Made by a program: the position numbers and the translations under genes. DNA of 64,000 nucleotides from Rhizomicrobium palustre. GTDB lineage: Bacteria; Pseudomonadota; Alphaproteobacteria; Micropepsales; Micropepsaceae. The stretch spans positions 4,154,139-4,218,138 of the forward strand of contig NZ_JAASRM010000001.1 in the NCBI RefSeq assembly GCF_011761565.1, written 5' to 3'. Positions 53,708 through 62,656 of this stretch are shown here, piece after piece. Each line of letters begins with the position of its first letter. Position 1 is the stretch's first letter. Under the pieces are notes generated by a model. That model ran no database searches. It saw nothing but the letters and a program-made list of their open reading frames with translations, and was not told the origin of the DNA.

Positions 53708-53825
53708 GTCATGGCCGGGCTCCGACCCGGCCATCCACGCACGCGTAACACCACACGCTCAAACGAGCATGGGAGCAAGGTTCTGTGCGTTAAGACTGGA
53801 TGGCCGGGTCAAGCCCGGCCATGAC
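53708..53825. repeat. Two-hairpin GTCATGGCCGGG repeat
   Basis: It opens with GTCATGGCCGGG-N6-CCCGGCCATCC and closes with GGATGGCCGGG-N5-CCCGGCCATGAC, so each end is a hairpin and the whole is an inverted repeat of about 118 bp. The single-hairpin form is at 32406-32435. It lies between the DUF6600 and pflA genes, which converge. Confidence 0.8.
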
Positions 53826-53845
53826 GGGATGTGGAGTTCCCGAGC

Positions 53846-54586
53846 CTACACCGTCTTGAGGCCGTGGGAGACGAAGATCTCCTTCACATGCGCGGTCAGT
53901 TCTGGCTCGGGCGGCTCAACCGCCTTGAGCGCGTAAGGCAGCTTCATCGCTTCCCATTTGTGCTCGCCCATTTTGTGGAAAGGCAGCACCTCGACCTTGG
54001 CCATCTTCAGCTTGGCGGCATAGGCGGCCAGCTCGGCGATGGAGTTGAGATCATCGGTATAGCCCGGCACCAGCACATAGCGCAGCCAGGTGGTCTTGCC
54101 CATTTCCGACAGTTTTTCGGCAAAGCGCAGGGTGGGCGCGAGTTCGACGCCGGTGAGTTTCTTATAGGGCTCCGGGCGGAAATCCTTGATGTCCAGCATC
54201 ACCAGATCGGTGGCGTCGAGCAATTCCTGGGAGGCGTTCTCGCCGAGATAGCCATTGGTATCGAGCGCGGTGTGCAGGCCAAGCTCTTTGCAGCCCTGAA
54301 ACAGCGCGGTGACGAATTCCGGCTGGCTGAGCGGCTCGCCACCCGTCGCCGTGACGCCGCCGCCGGTGCGCTTCAGGTAGTTGGCGTAGAGATTGATCTC
54401 GCTGACAAGGTGCGCCACATCGGTCTTCTTGGCGTCCTTCATGTGCCAGGTATCAGGGTTGTGGCAGTAGAGGCAGCGCAGATGGCAGCCAGACAGGAAC
54501 ACCACAAAACGCAGGCCCGGACCATCCACCGCTCCGCAGGATTCAACGGAGTGGACATAGCCTTCGACATTCACACCCGTAGACAC
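53846..54586 (-). CDS. pflA: Pyruvate formate-lyase activating enzyme
   Basis: The 246-residue radical SAM protein has the CHLRCLYCHNPDTW cluster motif (CX3CX2C) near residue 41, GGGVTATGGEPLSQPEF and the DTNGYLGE region. It uses SAM and a [4Fe-4S] cluster to install the glycyl radical on PflB. The GTG at 54586 was chosen because AAGGGA lies 9 bases upstream. The gene follows pflB on the same strand after an intergenic hairpin. Confidence 0.95.
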   Translation of the reverse strand: MSTGVNVEGYVHSVESCGAVDGPGLRFVVFLSGCHLRCLYCHNPDTWHMKDAKKTDVAHLVSEINLYANYLKRTGGGVTATGGEPLSQPEFVTALFQGCKELGLHTALDTNGYLGENASQELLDATDLVMLDIKDFRPEPYKKLTGVELAPTLRFAEKLSEMGKTTWLRYVLVPGYTDDLNSIAELAAYAAKLKMAKVEVLPFHKMGEHKWEAMKLPYALKAVEPPEPELTAHVKEIFVSHGLKTV

Positions 54587-54611
54587 GGCATTGTTCCCTT
54601 CAGATAGCAAA

Positions 54612-54647
54612 CAGGCGGGACCCTTTTGAAAAGGCCCCGCCCGCCTG
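54612..54647 (-). terminator. Intergenic hairpin between pflB and pflA
   Basis: CAGGCGGG...CCCGCCTG arms with inner GGCCTTTT/AAAAGG pairing form a long stem, then TTTGC on the minus strand. It could partly terminate pflB transcripts and set a lower level for pflA. Confidence 0.65.
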
Positions 54648-54675
54648 AGGTGTCACTTCACTTCAAATCTGTCAA

Positions 54676-56940
54676 TCAGACGCTCTTGTGGAACGTGCGG
54701 TTGATGACGTCGAGCTGCTGCTCGCGGGTCAGCTTGATGAAGTTCACAGCATAGCCCGACACGCGGATCGTCAGCTGCGGGTACTGTTCCGGATGTTCCA
54801 TCGCATCCAGCAGGGTCTCGCGGTCAAAGACGTTGACGTTGAGGTGGTGACCGCCGGAGGTGAAGTAGCCGTCGATCAGGCCCGCCAGATTGTCCTTGCG
54901 GCCGTGGTTGGTTTTGCCAAGCGCACCCGGGATGATGGAGAAGGTGTTGGAGATGCCATCCTGCGAATATTCGTAGGGCAGCTTCGCGACCGAGGAGAGC
55001 GACGCGAGCGCGCCCTTCTTGTCGCGGCCGTGCATCGGGTTCGCACCCGGGGCAAACGGCTCACCAGCCTTACGGCCATCCGGGGTCGAGCCGGTGTTCT
55101 TGCCATACACCACGTTGGAGGTGATGGTCAGGATCGACTGGGTCGGGACGGCATTGCGATAGGTCTTGAGGTTCTTCAGCTTCTTCATGAAGCGTTCCAC
55201 GAGGTCAACGGCGATCGAGTCAACGCGGTCGTCATTGTTGCCGTAGCACGGGAAGTCGCCTTCGATGTCGAAGCCGACGGCCAGGCCACGCTCGTCACGC
55301 TGCACCTTCACCTTGGCGAACTTGATGGCCGAGAGGCTGTCCGCGACGATGGACAGACCGGCGATGCCGCAGGCCATGGTGCGCAGGATATCACGGTCAT
55401 GCAGCGCCATTTCGATGCGCTCGTAGCAATACTTGTCGTGCATGTAGTGGATGATGTTGAGGGCATCCATGTACACGCCGGCCAGGTAGGTCATCATGTC
55501 GTCAAAGCGCGGCATGACTTCATCATAGGAGAGCACATCAGCGGTGATCGGCTTCAGGGCCGGACCGACCTGCTTGCCGCTCTTCTCGTCCTTGCCGCCG
55601 TTGATCGCGTAAAGCAGAGCCTTGGCGAGGTTGGCGCGGGCGCCGAAGAACTGCATCTGCTTGCCGATACGCATGGCGGAGACGCAGCAGGCGATGCCGT
55701 AGTCGTCGCCCCAATAGGCGCGCATCAGGTCGTCATTCTCGTACTGGATCGACGAGGTCGTGATCGACATATGAGCGCAATACTTCTTGAAGCCTTCCGG
55801 CAGACGCTCGGACCACAGGACCGTCAGGTTCGGCTCCGGCGCCGGGCCGAGGTTGGTCAGGGTGTGCAGGAAGCGGAAGGAGGTCTTGGTGACCAGCGGA
55901 CGGCCGTCAACGCCCATGCCGCCGATGGATTCGGTCACCCAGGTCGGGTCGCCCGAGAACAGATCGTTGTATTCCGGGGTACGGGCGAAGCGGACCATGC
56001 GCAGCTTCATGACCAGATGGTCGATCAGCTCCTGGGCCTCTTCTTCCGTGAGGATGCCGGCCTTGATGTCACGTTCGATATAGATGTCGAGGAAGGTCGA
56101 GGTGCGGCCGAGCGACATGGCGGCGCCGTTCTGTTCCTTCACCGCGGCGAGGTAGCCGAGATAGACCGCCTGCACCGCTTCCTTGGCATTGGAAGCCGGC
56201 TTGGAAATGTCGAGGCCATAAGAAGCAGCCATCGCCTTCAACTCGCCGAGGGCGCGGATCTGTTCGCCGAGCTCTTCGCGCAGGCGGATGGTGTCTTCGT
56301 TGATGTTGTGTTCGAGCGTGGCGGCCTGGAGCTTGCGGTCGGCAACCAGGGCATCAATGCCGTAGAGGGCAACGCGGCGATAGTCGCCGATGATACGGCC
56401 ACGGCCATAGCCGTCCGGCAGACCGGTCAAGATGTGGGCCGAACGAGCCTTACGGATGGCATCGGTGTAACCGTCGAAGACGCCGTCGTTATGGGTCTTG
56501 CGATAGTGGGTGAAGATGTCGTGGACGGTCTTGGAGACCTTGTAGCCATAGGCTTCGCAGGCCTTCTCGGCGATCTTGATGCCGCCGAACACCATCAGGG
56601 CGCGCTTCAGGGGCTTATCGGTCTGCAAACCAACGATCTTTTCCAGATCTTTGATGATGTAGCCGGGCTCGTGCGAGGTGATCGTGGAAACGATCTCGGT
56701 GTCCATATCGAGCGTGCCGTTCTTGGCGCGCTCTTCCTTCATCAGACGGGAGACTTCTTCCCACAGCTTGGTGGTGGCGGCGGTCGGGCCGGCCAGGAAC
56801 GACTCATCACCGTAGTAAGGCGTGACGTTGTTCTGAATGAAGTCGCGGACGTTCACTTCACGCTTCCAGGTATGTCCTGCGAAAGCGGGACCGACGAACT
56901 TCACATCCTTGTCTTCTACTGCGGCTACAACGCGATCCAC
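54676..56940 (-). CDS. pflB: Formate C-acetyltransferase (pyruvate formate-lyase)
   Basis: The 754-residue enzyme cleaves pyruvate with CoA to acetyl-CoA and formate under anaerobic conditions. The active-site Cys pair is in [16 protein letters not shown] and the radical glycine in the C-terminal [29 protein letters not shown]. Length and start region ([20 protein letters not shown]) match E. coli PflB. The GTG start (56940) is backed by AGGAGAATTAGA. It heads the pflB-pflA unit. PFL is uncommon in Alphaproteobacteria and marks fermentative ability. Confidence 0.97.
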   Translation of the reverse strand: MDRVVAAVEDKDVKFVGPAFAGHTWKREVNVRDFIQNNVTPYYGDESFLAGPTAATTKLWEEVSRLMKEERAKNGTLDMDTEIVSTITSHEPGYIIKDLEKIVGLQTDKPLKRALMVFGGIKIAEKACEAYGYKVSKTVHDIFTHYRKTHNDGVFDGYTDAIRKARSAHILTGLPDGYGRGRIIGDYRRVALYGIDALVADRKLQAATLEHNINEDTIRLREELGEQIRALGELKAMAASYGLDISKPASNAKEAVQAVYLGYLAAVKEQNGAAMSLGRTSTFLDIYIERDIKAGILTEEEAQELIDHLVMKLRMVRFARTPEYNDLFSGDPTWVTESIGGMGVDGRPLVTKTSFRFLHTLTNLGPAPEPNLTVLWSERLPEGFKKYCAHMSITTSSIQYENDDLMRAYWGDDYGIACCVSAMRIGKQMQFFGARANLAKALLYAINGGKDEKSGKQVGPALKPITADVLSYDEVMPRFDDMMTYLAGVYMDALNIIHYMHDKYCYERIEMALHDRDILRTMACGIAGLSIVADSLSAIKFAKVKVQRDERGLAVGFDIEGDFPCYGNNDDRVDSIAVDLVERFMKKLKNLKTYRNAVPTQSILTITSNVVYGKNTGSTPDGRKAGEPFAPGANPMHGRDKKGALASLSSVAKLPYEYSQDGISNTFSIIPGALGKTNHGRKDNLAGLIDGYFTSGGHHLNVNVFDRETLLDAMEHPEQYPQLTIRVSGYAVNFIKLTREQQLDVINRTFHKSV

Positions 56941-57493
56941 TCTAATTCTCCTATCCTGCTAACGTCCTTGGCAGCGTAACTCGCGCCGCGCATTGGTGTT
57001 AGTCTAATTCCACAAAGTTCTACGCCGATTGATGCCCAAAGAAAGCTTCTTTGCAGCGGCAATTTGATGCGCGCGATGCGCATTTTTCGGGGAGGTCTTC
57101 GCGGAGGTCTGGCACATCATTCGTGCGGTTCCGGCTTAACGATCACGCTGAGAGAATGCGCGATCTAGGATTTACGGAGTATGCGCATTTATGCTGATGC
57201 GCCATCCAATTGACCTTATGAATTCAATAAGCTGGCCTTATCGATCCGGGGCATAGTTCCAGAATTGCCGTTCAGGCGCCCTGCCCCACATATTCGAACA
57301 ATCATGTCCCAGTGAGAGATGATTTCCGCCTAACGCCAGCGTCATTACGGCAACACATCCTTAAGCATGCGACAAAGATACTTCTTTGTGCGGAACATTT
57401 CCGCCAAACACCTGCCGCAATAGCTGCCTTATTGGGTGCGCTTAAGAGGCGTTATGATCTGATGCTGCAACGCAGCGCAAAAAAGCGCGCGAC
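56941..57493 (-). promoter_or_regulatory. pflB upstream region with ATGCGC cluster and inverted repeat
   Basis: No gene was found in these 550 bp. Five ATGCGC hexamers (57067, 57076, 57157, 57181, 57197), two of them within palindromic ATGCGCAT, lie within 140 bp. A CTTAT-N7-ATAAG repeat with a GAATTC core is at 57215-57231. No full FNR box (TTGAT-N4-ATCAA) was seen, only the partial TTGATGCCCAAAGA at 57029. This probably carries the anaerobic control of pflB. Confidence 0.45.
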
Positions 57494-57621
57494 TCAGCCC
57501 TCCCAGACACGCAAAACCGACTGCGCAGCGATGGCATCGAAATCGCGATCTGCGGTCAGCAGCTCCAAATCCTGCCGGATACAAAGTTGCGCGATCAGCA
57601 CATCCCCCCGCTCCCATCTAG
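57494..57621 (-). pseudogene. VapC-type PIN-domain toxin, C-terminal remnant
   Basis: The minus-strand frame ends GDVLIAQLCIRQDLELLTADRDFDAIAAQSVLRVWEG, which is the C-terminal third of a PIN domain (the DxxIAxxA and LLTxDxDF motifs carry two of the acidic nuclease residues). The upstream part with the first Asp is missing; instead the frame runs directly into a repeat element at 57625-57744. No antitoxin gene was found. The gene was likely cut by insertion or deletion at the repeat. Confidence 0.65.
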
Positions 57622-57624
57622 CAT

Positions 57625-57744
57625 TGTCTTGGCCCGGGACTGCGGTCCACCCAGGTGGTGTTGCTCCGTCGGCTGCAATGGAGCCCTTCGAGGAAGGCCG
57701 GTGCCGCGAGACCTGGATCGCCCGCAGTTGCGGGCGATGACAAG
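57625..57744. repeat. ATTGTCTTGGCCC repeat, second copy (interior inverted)
   Basis: The outer parts match the element at 15997-16110: left ATTGTCTTGGCCCGGGACTGCGG, right CCGCAGTTGCGGGCGATGAC. The interior is in the opposite orientation to the first copy: here it starts CCAGGTGGTGTTGCTC and ends GCCGCGAGACCTGG. It adjoins the broken VapC gene. Confidence 0.75.
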
Positions 57745-57806
57745 TGGGGCTGCGGGCAATGCCCCCTCCCCTGAGCGCCCCCCAAAAGTTAACACCCCGG
57801 AAATCA

Positions 57807-57830
57807 GCATATGCAGATTTCTTTATATGC
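57807..57830. promoter_or_regulatory. Inverted repeat upstream of ahcY
   Basis: GCATAT-N12-ATATGC is an AT-rich inverted repeat 73 bp before the ahcY start, in otherwise GC-rich sequence. It could be an operator for a methionine-cycle regulator (ArsR-type SahR/SamR regulators are described in Proteobacteria); the match is not established. Confidence 0.35.
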
Positions 57831-57902
57831 TCCTTGTGGCCGGTCCGGGGGGCTGGTATAGGGCGCCAACGCTTTCCCCAAGACCCTGCGAAAGGACCGC
57901 CC

Positions 57903-59306
57903 ATGGCTGCCGCTCCCGATTACGTCATTAAAGACATTGCCCTCGCCGAGTGGGGCCGCAAGGAACTGAACATCGCCGAGACCGAAATGCCCGGCCTGAT
58001 GGCGACCCGCGAAGAATATGGCGCCAGCCAGCCCCTCAAGGGCGCGCGCATCGCCGGCTCCTTGCACATGACCATCCAGACCGCCGCGCTGATCGAGACC
58101 CTGAAGCATTTGGGCGCCGACATCCGCTGGGCCTCGTGCAACATCTATTCGACCCAGGACCATGCCGCCGCCGCGATCGCCGCCGCCGGTATCCCGGTCT
58201 TCGCCATCAAGGGTGAGAGCCTGGTCGATTATTGGGAATACACCCACCGCATCTTCGAATGGGCTGACGGCGGCACGCCGAACATGATCCTGGACGATGG
58301 CGGCGACGCCACCCTCCTCATCCATCTCGGCGTGCGCGCCGAGGCTGGCGATGTCGCTTTCCTCGAAAAGCCGACCTGCGAGGAAGAAGAAGTGCTCTTC
58401 GCCTCGATCAAGACGCGCCTCAAGACCAAGCCGGGCTTCTACACGGCCATCGCCAAGAACATTAAGGGCGTGACCGAAGAGACCACCACCGGCGTGCATC
58501 GCCTCTATCAGATGGAAAAGGACGGCAAGCTCCTCTTCCCGGCGATCAACGTGAATGACAGCGTCACCAAGTCGAAGTTCGACAACCTGTATGGCTGCCG
58601 TGAATCGCTGGTCGACGGCATCCGCCGCGGCACCGACGTCATGCTGTCAGGCAAGGTCGCCATGGTCGCCGGCTTCGGCGATGTCGGCAAAGGCTCCGCC
58701 GCCTCGCTGCGCAATGCCGGCTGCCGCGTGATGATCTCCGAAATCGATCCGATCTGCGCCCTGCAGGCGGCGATGGAAGGCTATGAAGTCACCACCATGG
58801 AAGACGCGGCCCCCCGCGCCGACGTGTTCGTGACCACCACGGGCAATGTCGATGTGATCACCGTCGATCACATGCGCGCCATGAAGGACCGCGCCATCGT
58901 CTGCAACATCGGCCATTTCGACTCGGAAATTCAGGTCGCGGGCCTGCGCAACTTCAAGTGGGACAACATCAAGCCGCAGGTCGACGAGATCGAGTTCCCC
59001 GATGGCCACCGCATCATCCTTCTCTCGGAAGGGCGCCTCGTGAACCTCGGCAACGCGATGGGGCACCCCTCCTTCGTGATGAGCGCCTCCTTCACCAACC
59101 AGACGCTGGCCCAGATCGAGCTCTACTGCAATCCGGGCAAGTATGAGAACAAGGTCTATGTCCTGCCGAAGGTGCTGGACGAAAAGGTTGCCCGCCTGCA
59201 TCTGGCCAAGGTCGGCGCCAAGCTGACCGAACTGAACAAGACCCAGGCCGATTACATCGGCGTGGCCCAGTCCGGTCCGTTCAAGGCCGATACTTATCGC
59301 TATTAA
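57903..59306 (+). CDS. ahcY: Adenosylhomocysteinase
   Basis: The 467-residue enzyme hydrolyses S-adenosylhomocysteine to adenosine and homocysteine, keeping SAM-dependent methylation running. It shows the start [27 protein letters not shown], substrate motif [40 protein letters not shown], the NAD loop [16 protein letters not shown] and the C-terminal KADTYRY with the NAD-binding Lys/Tyr. Length is that of the proteobacterial form with the extra insert. The ATG at 57903 was chosen from the family N-terminus. A strong terminator follows. Confidence 0.98.
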   Translation: MAAAPDYVIKDIALAEWGRKELNIAETEMPGLMATREEYGASQPLKGARIAGSLHMTIQTAALIETLKHLGADIRWASCNIYSTQDHAAAAIAAAGIPVFAIKGESLVDYWEYTHRIFEWADGGTPNMILDDGGDATLLIHLGVRAEAGDVAFLEKPTCEEEEVLFASIKTRLKTKPGFYTAIAKNIKGVTEETTTGVHRLYQMEKDGKLLFPAINVNDSVTKSKFDNLYGCRESLVDGIRRGTDVMLSGKVAMVAGFGDVGKGSAASLRNAGCRVMISEIDPICALQAAMEGYEVTTMEDAAPRADVFVTTTGNVDVITVDHMRAMKDRAIVCNIGHFDSEIQVAGLRNFKWDNIKPQVDEIEFPDGHRIILLSEGRLVNLGNAMGHPSFVMSASFTNQTLAQIELYCNPGKYENKVYVLPKVLDEKVARLHLAKVGAKLTELNKTQADYIGVAQSGPFKADTYRY

Positions 59307-59332
59307 GCGGTTCTGCTTCTCCTGAAGCGCAA

Positions 59333-59364
59333 AGGCGCCTCCCCTTCACCGGGGAGGCGTTTTT
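59333..59364 (+). terminator. Rho-independent terminator after ahcY
   Basis: GCGCCTCCCC-TTCAC-CGGGGAGGCG followed by TTTTTGTTTGG. Confidence 0.92.
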
Positions 59365-59483
59365 GTTTGGGGATTAGAAAGGTTCGATGAAACCTCCACA
59401 CAGCCTCGATGGTTTCGCGCGTCCGTGTTTTGCCAGCTTCATGGAATGGCTCTAAACAGCGCTGGTTTGCAGAGGTAAGAGCC

Positions 59484-60026
59484 ATGGTCGAGAAATATGC
59501 GCGCGACATGCGCGTGGTGCATTGGGCACGGGCGCTGGTGGTGCTGGGCGTGCTGGCGCTGGGGGTGACCATGGTCAATCTCCCCGACGACATCGCCACG
59601 AAATATGAAGGGCTTTATCCCAACCACAAGCAGTTCGGCCTGCTCGCTCTCCTCCTCACTTTGCTGCAATTGGGCTTGCGCCAGACGCGCCGCGTGCCGG
59701 AAGAACCGCAGGCCTTGAAAGCCTGGGAGCGCAAGCTGTCGAGCGCTGTGCATCACCTTCTTTATGTGCTGCTGCTGGTGGTGCCGGTGATGGGCTATTG
59801 CATGTCGTCGAGCTTCAGCCAGAGCGATGGCGTACCGTTCTTCTTCTTTGGCAAGCTGCCGGAACTCTTGGCAAAGAACGACGCCGCCTTTGAAGTCTTC
59901 CGCCTGCTACATAGAGTGCTGGCCTACACCCTCCTCGCCCTGGTCGCGCTTCATATCGCGGGCGCGCTGAAGCATCGCCTGATCGACAAAGACCCTGAAG
60001 CCGATGTGCTGAAACGGATGCTGTGA
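59484..60026 (+). CDS. Cytochrome b561 family protein
   Basis: The 180-residue inner-membrane protein has four helices with the expected haem-ligand histidines: RVVHWARALVVLG (helix 1), KQFGLLALLL after PNHK (helix 2), SAVHHLLYVLLLV (helix 3) and RLLHRVLAYTLLALVALHIAGALKHRL (helix 4). This matches bacterial cytochrome b561 in length. It probably moves electrons between quinones and a periplasmic partner or superoxide. The ATG at 59484 has AGAGGTAAGAG upstream. Confidence 0.9.
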   Translation: MVEKYARDMRVVHWARALVVLGVLALGVTMVNLPDDIATKYEGLYPNHKQFGLLALLLTLLQLGLRQTRRVPEEPQALKAWERKLSSAVHHLLYVLLLVVPVMGYCMSSSFSQSDGVPFFFFGKLPELLAKNDAAFEVFRLLHRVLAYTLLALVALHIAGALKHRLIDKDPEADVLKRML

Positions 60027-60035
60027 GAGCGCAAA

Positions 60036-60072
60036 GTGCGGCCCCGTTAATCGCGAGGCCGCACCGTTTTTA
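60036..60072 (+). terminator. Terminator after cytochrome b561
   Basis: GTGCGGCC and GGCCGCAC pair around an inner CCCG/CGCG region and are followed by CGTTTTTA, between two convergent genes. Confidence 0.8.
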
Positions 60073-60077
60073 CGCGC

Positions 60078-60824
60078 TTACCTCGGCATCAACGCGAAAA
60101 CGCCCCAGCCGAGATAGTCGCGGCCATAGCGGGCGTAACGCTCAGGCGCCGTGTCGAGTTCGGCGCGAACTTCGCCCGCGAAGGCATCTGCGGGATTTTC
60201 CGCAAGCCAGCGGCGCATGGTCAGCCATTTGGCGGCCTCGTAGCGATCCCAGCTATCCTGATCTGCCAGCATCATTTCCACGACGTCGTAACCAAGCGTC
60301 GCGAAAAAGCCGATCAAATCCGGCAGCAGAAGGAAATCCGCGATGGAACCCGCGCGGCAACCTTGTGCCACTTCCTCCGTTGGCGGCAACTTTCTCCAAA
60401 AAGGCTCCCCGATGAGAAGGAGACCGCCTTCGCCCAGGCTTTGGGAAAGAAGCGCGATGGTTCCGGCGATACCACCGCCGATCCAAGTGGCGCCAACACA
60501 AGCGGCGACATCAGCCTTTTCCGGCGCGACATAGCCGGTAGCGTCGGCATGGAGAAACTGAACGCGATCACTAACGCCCAGCTCTTCCGCGCGGGCCTGC
60601 GCTTGGGCGGAGAACAGCGCGCTCATATCTATGCCCGTGCCGGTGATGGCGTGATCGCGGGCCCAGCTACAAAGCATTTCCCCTGAACCGCTGCCGAGAT
60701 CGAGCAGATGCGCGCCGGGTTTCAGGCGCAAGGCCGCACCAAGCATGGCGAGCTTTTCGGGGGTGAAGGGGTTGTGGATGCGATGAGCGCTTTCACTGAT
60801 GTTGAAGATGCGTGGAATATCCAC
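60078..60824 (-). CDS. Class I SAM-dependent methyltransferase
   Basis: The 248-residue protein has the Rossmann methyltransferase motifs: LLDLGSGSGEMLCSWA (motif I), TGIDMSALFSAQAQARAEEL (acidic loop), VQFLHADATGYVAPEKADVAACVGA (motifs II/III) and GEGGLLLIGEPFWRKL (post-motif). The target is unknown. It converges on the cytochrome b561 gene. Confidence 0.92.
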   Translation of the reverse strand: MDIPRIFNISESAHRIHNPFTPEKLAMLGAALRLKPGAHLLDLGSGSGEMLCSWARDHAITGTGIDMSALFSAQAQARAEELGVSDRVQFLHADATGYVAPEKADVAACVGATWIGGGIAGTIALLSQSLGEGGLLLIGEPFWRKLPPTEEVAQGCRAGSIADFLLLPDLIGFFATLGYDVVEMMLADQDSWDRYEAAKWLTMRRWLAENPADAFAGEVRAELDTAPERYARYGRDYLGWGVFALMPR

Positions 60825-61209
60825 GGCAGAACCTCCGTTTCAGACAAGACGGTGCAGCCCCTTTGAGGTGCAACGATCTGTGTTTGGATAAGATTTCGAG
60901 GGAGACCGTCTCGAGCGGCGTGCTGACGTCATTGCAGGACAGGCGCGACAACACGCCGGGAGACAATGCCTCCAGGCTAGATCACACGGCTCTCGTCAGA
61001 GAGCCCTGTCAGACAAGATCTAACATCCACGCTCCAAATGCGCAGGCCACCGCCCAACGCGGCGCCATCATAGAAAGGCGTTACCGGCAGCGCAACCAGG
61101 GCCTCTTCGCGGGACGCATTTGCTCGAATGCACCTGAAAGGCAGCGTTGTTATTGCGCAGAACCTCTGCGGTTTCGGCATCCAACCGGCTGATGACTACA
61201 GCGCGGCGA
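60825..61209. other. Gene-poor interval with small hairpins
   Basis: No frame here shows a ribosome site and a plausible protein. Two small symmetric structures are present: GAGACCGTCTC (60902-60912) and GGCTCTC-GTCA-GAGAGCC (60988-61005). The interval may be a decayed gene or the promoter region of the methyltransferase. Confidence 0.4.
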
Positions 61210-61653
61210 TCAGGGAACCAGTTCGAGCGAGGCCGGATCGCGCAGCTCAACATGGGTCTGGTAGAAAAACCTGTCGATCAGATGGCCGTGATAGAAGAAG
61301 GTAATCTTCTTTCTCTGCGCCGCGCCGCGGACATGGATGTGTTTGCCATAAAAGAATTCCTGCGGGGGCATGCCGTATTTGGTCTGAAGCGCTGCCGCCA
61401 GTACCGGCGAAATCTCGATCGTGAGATTGCTCTTATCGCGGTAATCCACATCGGAATAGAGATAGACGAAGCCGTCCTGCTTCCAGGTGGAACGGACCTG
61501 CAGGTCGAAAATGCCCGGCACCGCGCTTGGCGCCGCATCGGCGGCCTTTTCGATCGCCTGGCTGGGTGTCATGAGCGCCGCCTGATCGGCCAGAGCCACA
61601 TTCGCCATGCTCAAGGCGCCAGCGATCATTATCCCCGCAAACACCGGCCGCAT
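61210..61653 (-). CDS. Secreted protein, paralogue of the adjacent lipoprotein
   Basis: The 147-residue product has a signal peptide (MRPVFAGIMIAGALSMANVALA). The mature part matches the next gene (61778) closely: AADAAPSAVPGIFDLQV, VYLYSDVDYRDKSNLTIEISP, GKHIHVRGAAQRKKITFFYHG and YQTHVEL in the same order. Residue patterns suggest a small beta-rich domain with a conserved GKHIHVRG motif, which resembles an OB-type nucleic-acid/ligand-binding strand but is not assigned to a known family. GGGGGGATG precedes the ATG. It is the soluble partner of the pair. Confidence 0.75.
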   Translation of the reverse strand: MRPVFAGIMIAGALSMANVALADQAALMTPSQAIEKAADAAPSAVPGIFDLQVRSTWKQDGFVYLYSDVDYRDKSNLTIEISPVLAAALQTKYGMPPQEFFYGKHIHVRGAAQRKKITFFYHGHLIDRFFYQTHVELRDPASLELVP

Positions 61654-61777
61654 TCGACATCCCCCCAGCAAAACCAAACGCTTCAATGGGGCCTAGATTA
61701 CATGTAGAGACGGCAAAGCAAAGCCATTCCCGCGCTCAATTGTCTTTCGCGAATGCGCGAGGTGCTGGGAAGCCCCT

Positions 61778-62236
61778 CTAAGGCACAAGCGTGATCTGAG
61801 TGGGCGCTCCGGCCGTTAAATGGGTCAGGTAATAGTATTTCTCCGTCACGCGGCCGTTGCTGATGAAGGAAATCTTCACCCGCCGCGCCATGCCCCGCAC
61901 ATGGATGTGCTTGCCTTTGAAGAAGTCCTCAGGCGCAGCGCCGAACCTCTCCTTGAAGGCAGCAACCGCCTGGGGCGGAATGGCGATGGAGAGATTGCGC
62001 TGATCGCGATAATCCTCTTCGGAGTTGAGATAGACGTAGCCATCATCGATCCCCGTCCCGCGCACCGTCATATCGACAATGCCGAGCACGCCGGAAGGCG
62101 CCGCATCCGCAGCCATCTCGACAACCCGGCGCGGCGTAGCGAATTGCTGTTTCGGCGGCGGTGTCACGGCAGGCTCCGTGGCGCAGCCCGCGCATAACAG
62201 CCCAATCAGCATCACCCCAGCAAACGCCCGCACCAT
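61778..62236 (-). CDS. Lipoprotein, paralogue of the adjacent secreted protein
   Basis: The 152-residue product has a lipobox (MLIGLLCAGCAT, Cys near residue 18). The mature part shares with the 61210 protein AADAAPSGVLGIVDMTV, VYLNSEEDYRDQRNLSIAIPP, FFKGKHIHVRGMARRVKISF and YYLTHL. The two genes are 124 bp apart on the same strand and clearly arose by tandem duplication, one kept as a periplasmic protein and the other membrane-anchored. GGGGAAG precedes the ATG. Function unknown. Confidence 0.78.
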   Translation of the reverse strand: MVRAFAGVMLIGLLCAGCATEPAVTPPPKQQFATPRRVVEMAADAAPSGVLGIVDMTVRGTGIDDGYVYLNSEEDYRDQRNLSIAIPPQAVAAFKERFGAAPEDFFKGKHIHVRGMARRVKISFISNGRVTEKYYYLTHLTAGAPTQITLVP

Positions 62237-62656
62237 ATTACTTCCCCGCGCACTACAAAAAACTTCAACGAGGCGTAGATTCACATGACTTTACGACGGT
62301 GAAAAGACATCACGCGCCACCTCTGCCATGTAACGGCGCGGCAAATGCGATAGGCGCGACAGGATGCACTCCGTAGTCCACCCAGTGGGTATCGGCCGGG
62401 AAGATTTGGTAAGCGCGCCTTAACCTCGTCACGCCAGATTTTTCTCGCAAGGATTCGATCCGTAATCGGAAGAGTTAGAGGACTGTTTTGACTCAAGTTT
62501 CGGACATGACCCCAAAGAACTCGGTCAAATCCACATCTTGGTCTTTACAGTTTTTTAACCACCTTCTATTGCGTGTATCCTTACCGTCCGTATCATGTTG
62601 ATTCCACAGTGATTCGCCGCATGGGGTGGGAATCGGTGGCAACCGGGAAGTCCCGC
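62237..62656 (+). promoter_or_regulatory. Upstream region of the PAS sensor gene with GANTC sites
   Basis: About 420 bp without a recognised gene. Three GANTC (CcrM-type methylation) sites lie at 62600-62604, 62611-62615 and 62630-62634, immediately before the sensor gene, and a further GATTC is near 62452. TTAACC half-sites of CtrA type occur near 62420 and 62555. This suggests cell-cycle-linked expression. If the sensor starts at 62621 rather than 62657, one site lies inside the gene. Confidence 0.45.

Noticed and set aside
54688..56979. Plus-strand reading frame of 763 codons opposite pflB
   Set aside because: Antisense shadow: low-complexity VDHV/GDEV-like composition, no motif, and pflB has all catalytic residues.
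57029..57042. FNR box before pflB
   Set aside because: Only the left half (TTGAT) fits; the right half reads AAAGA rather than ATCAA, so a functional FNR site is not supported.
60812..61192. 126-codon plus-strand frame between methyltransferase and the secreted paralogue
   Set aside because: It starts within the methyltransferase start region, has no ribosome site, and its Arg/Cys-rich product matches nothing; minus-strand frames there are no better.
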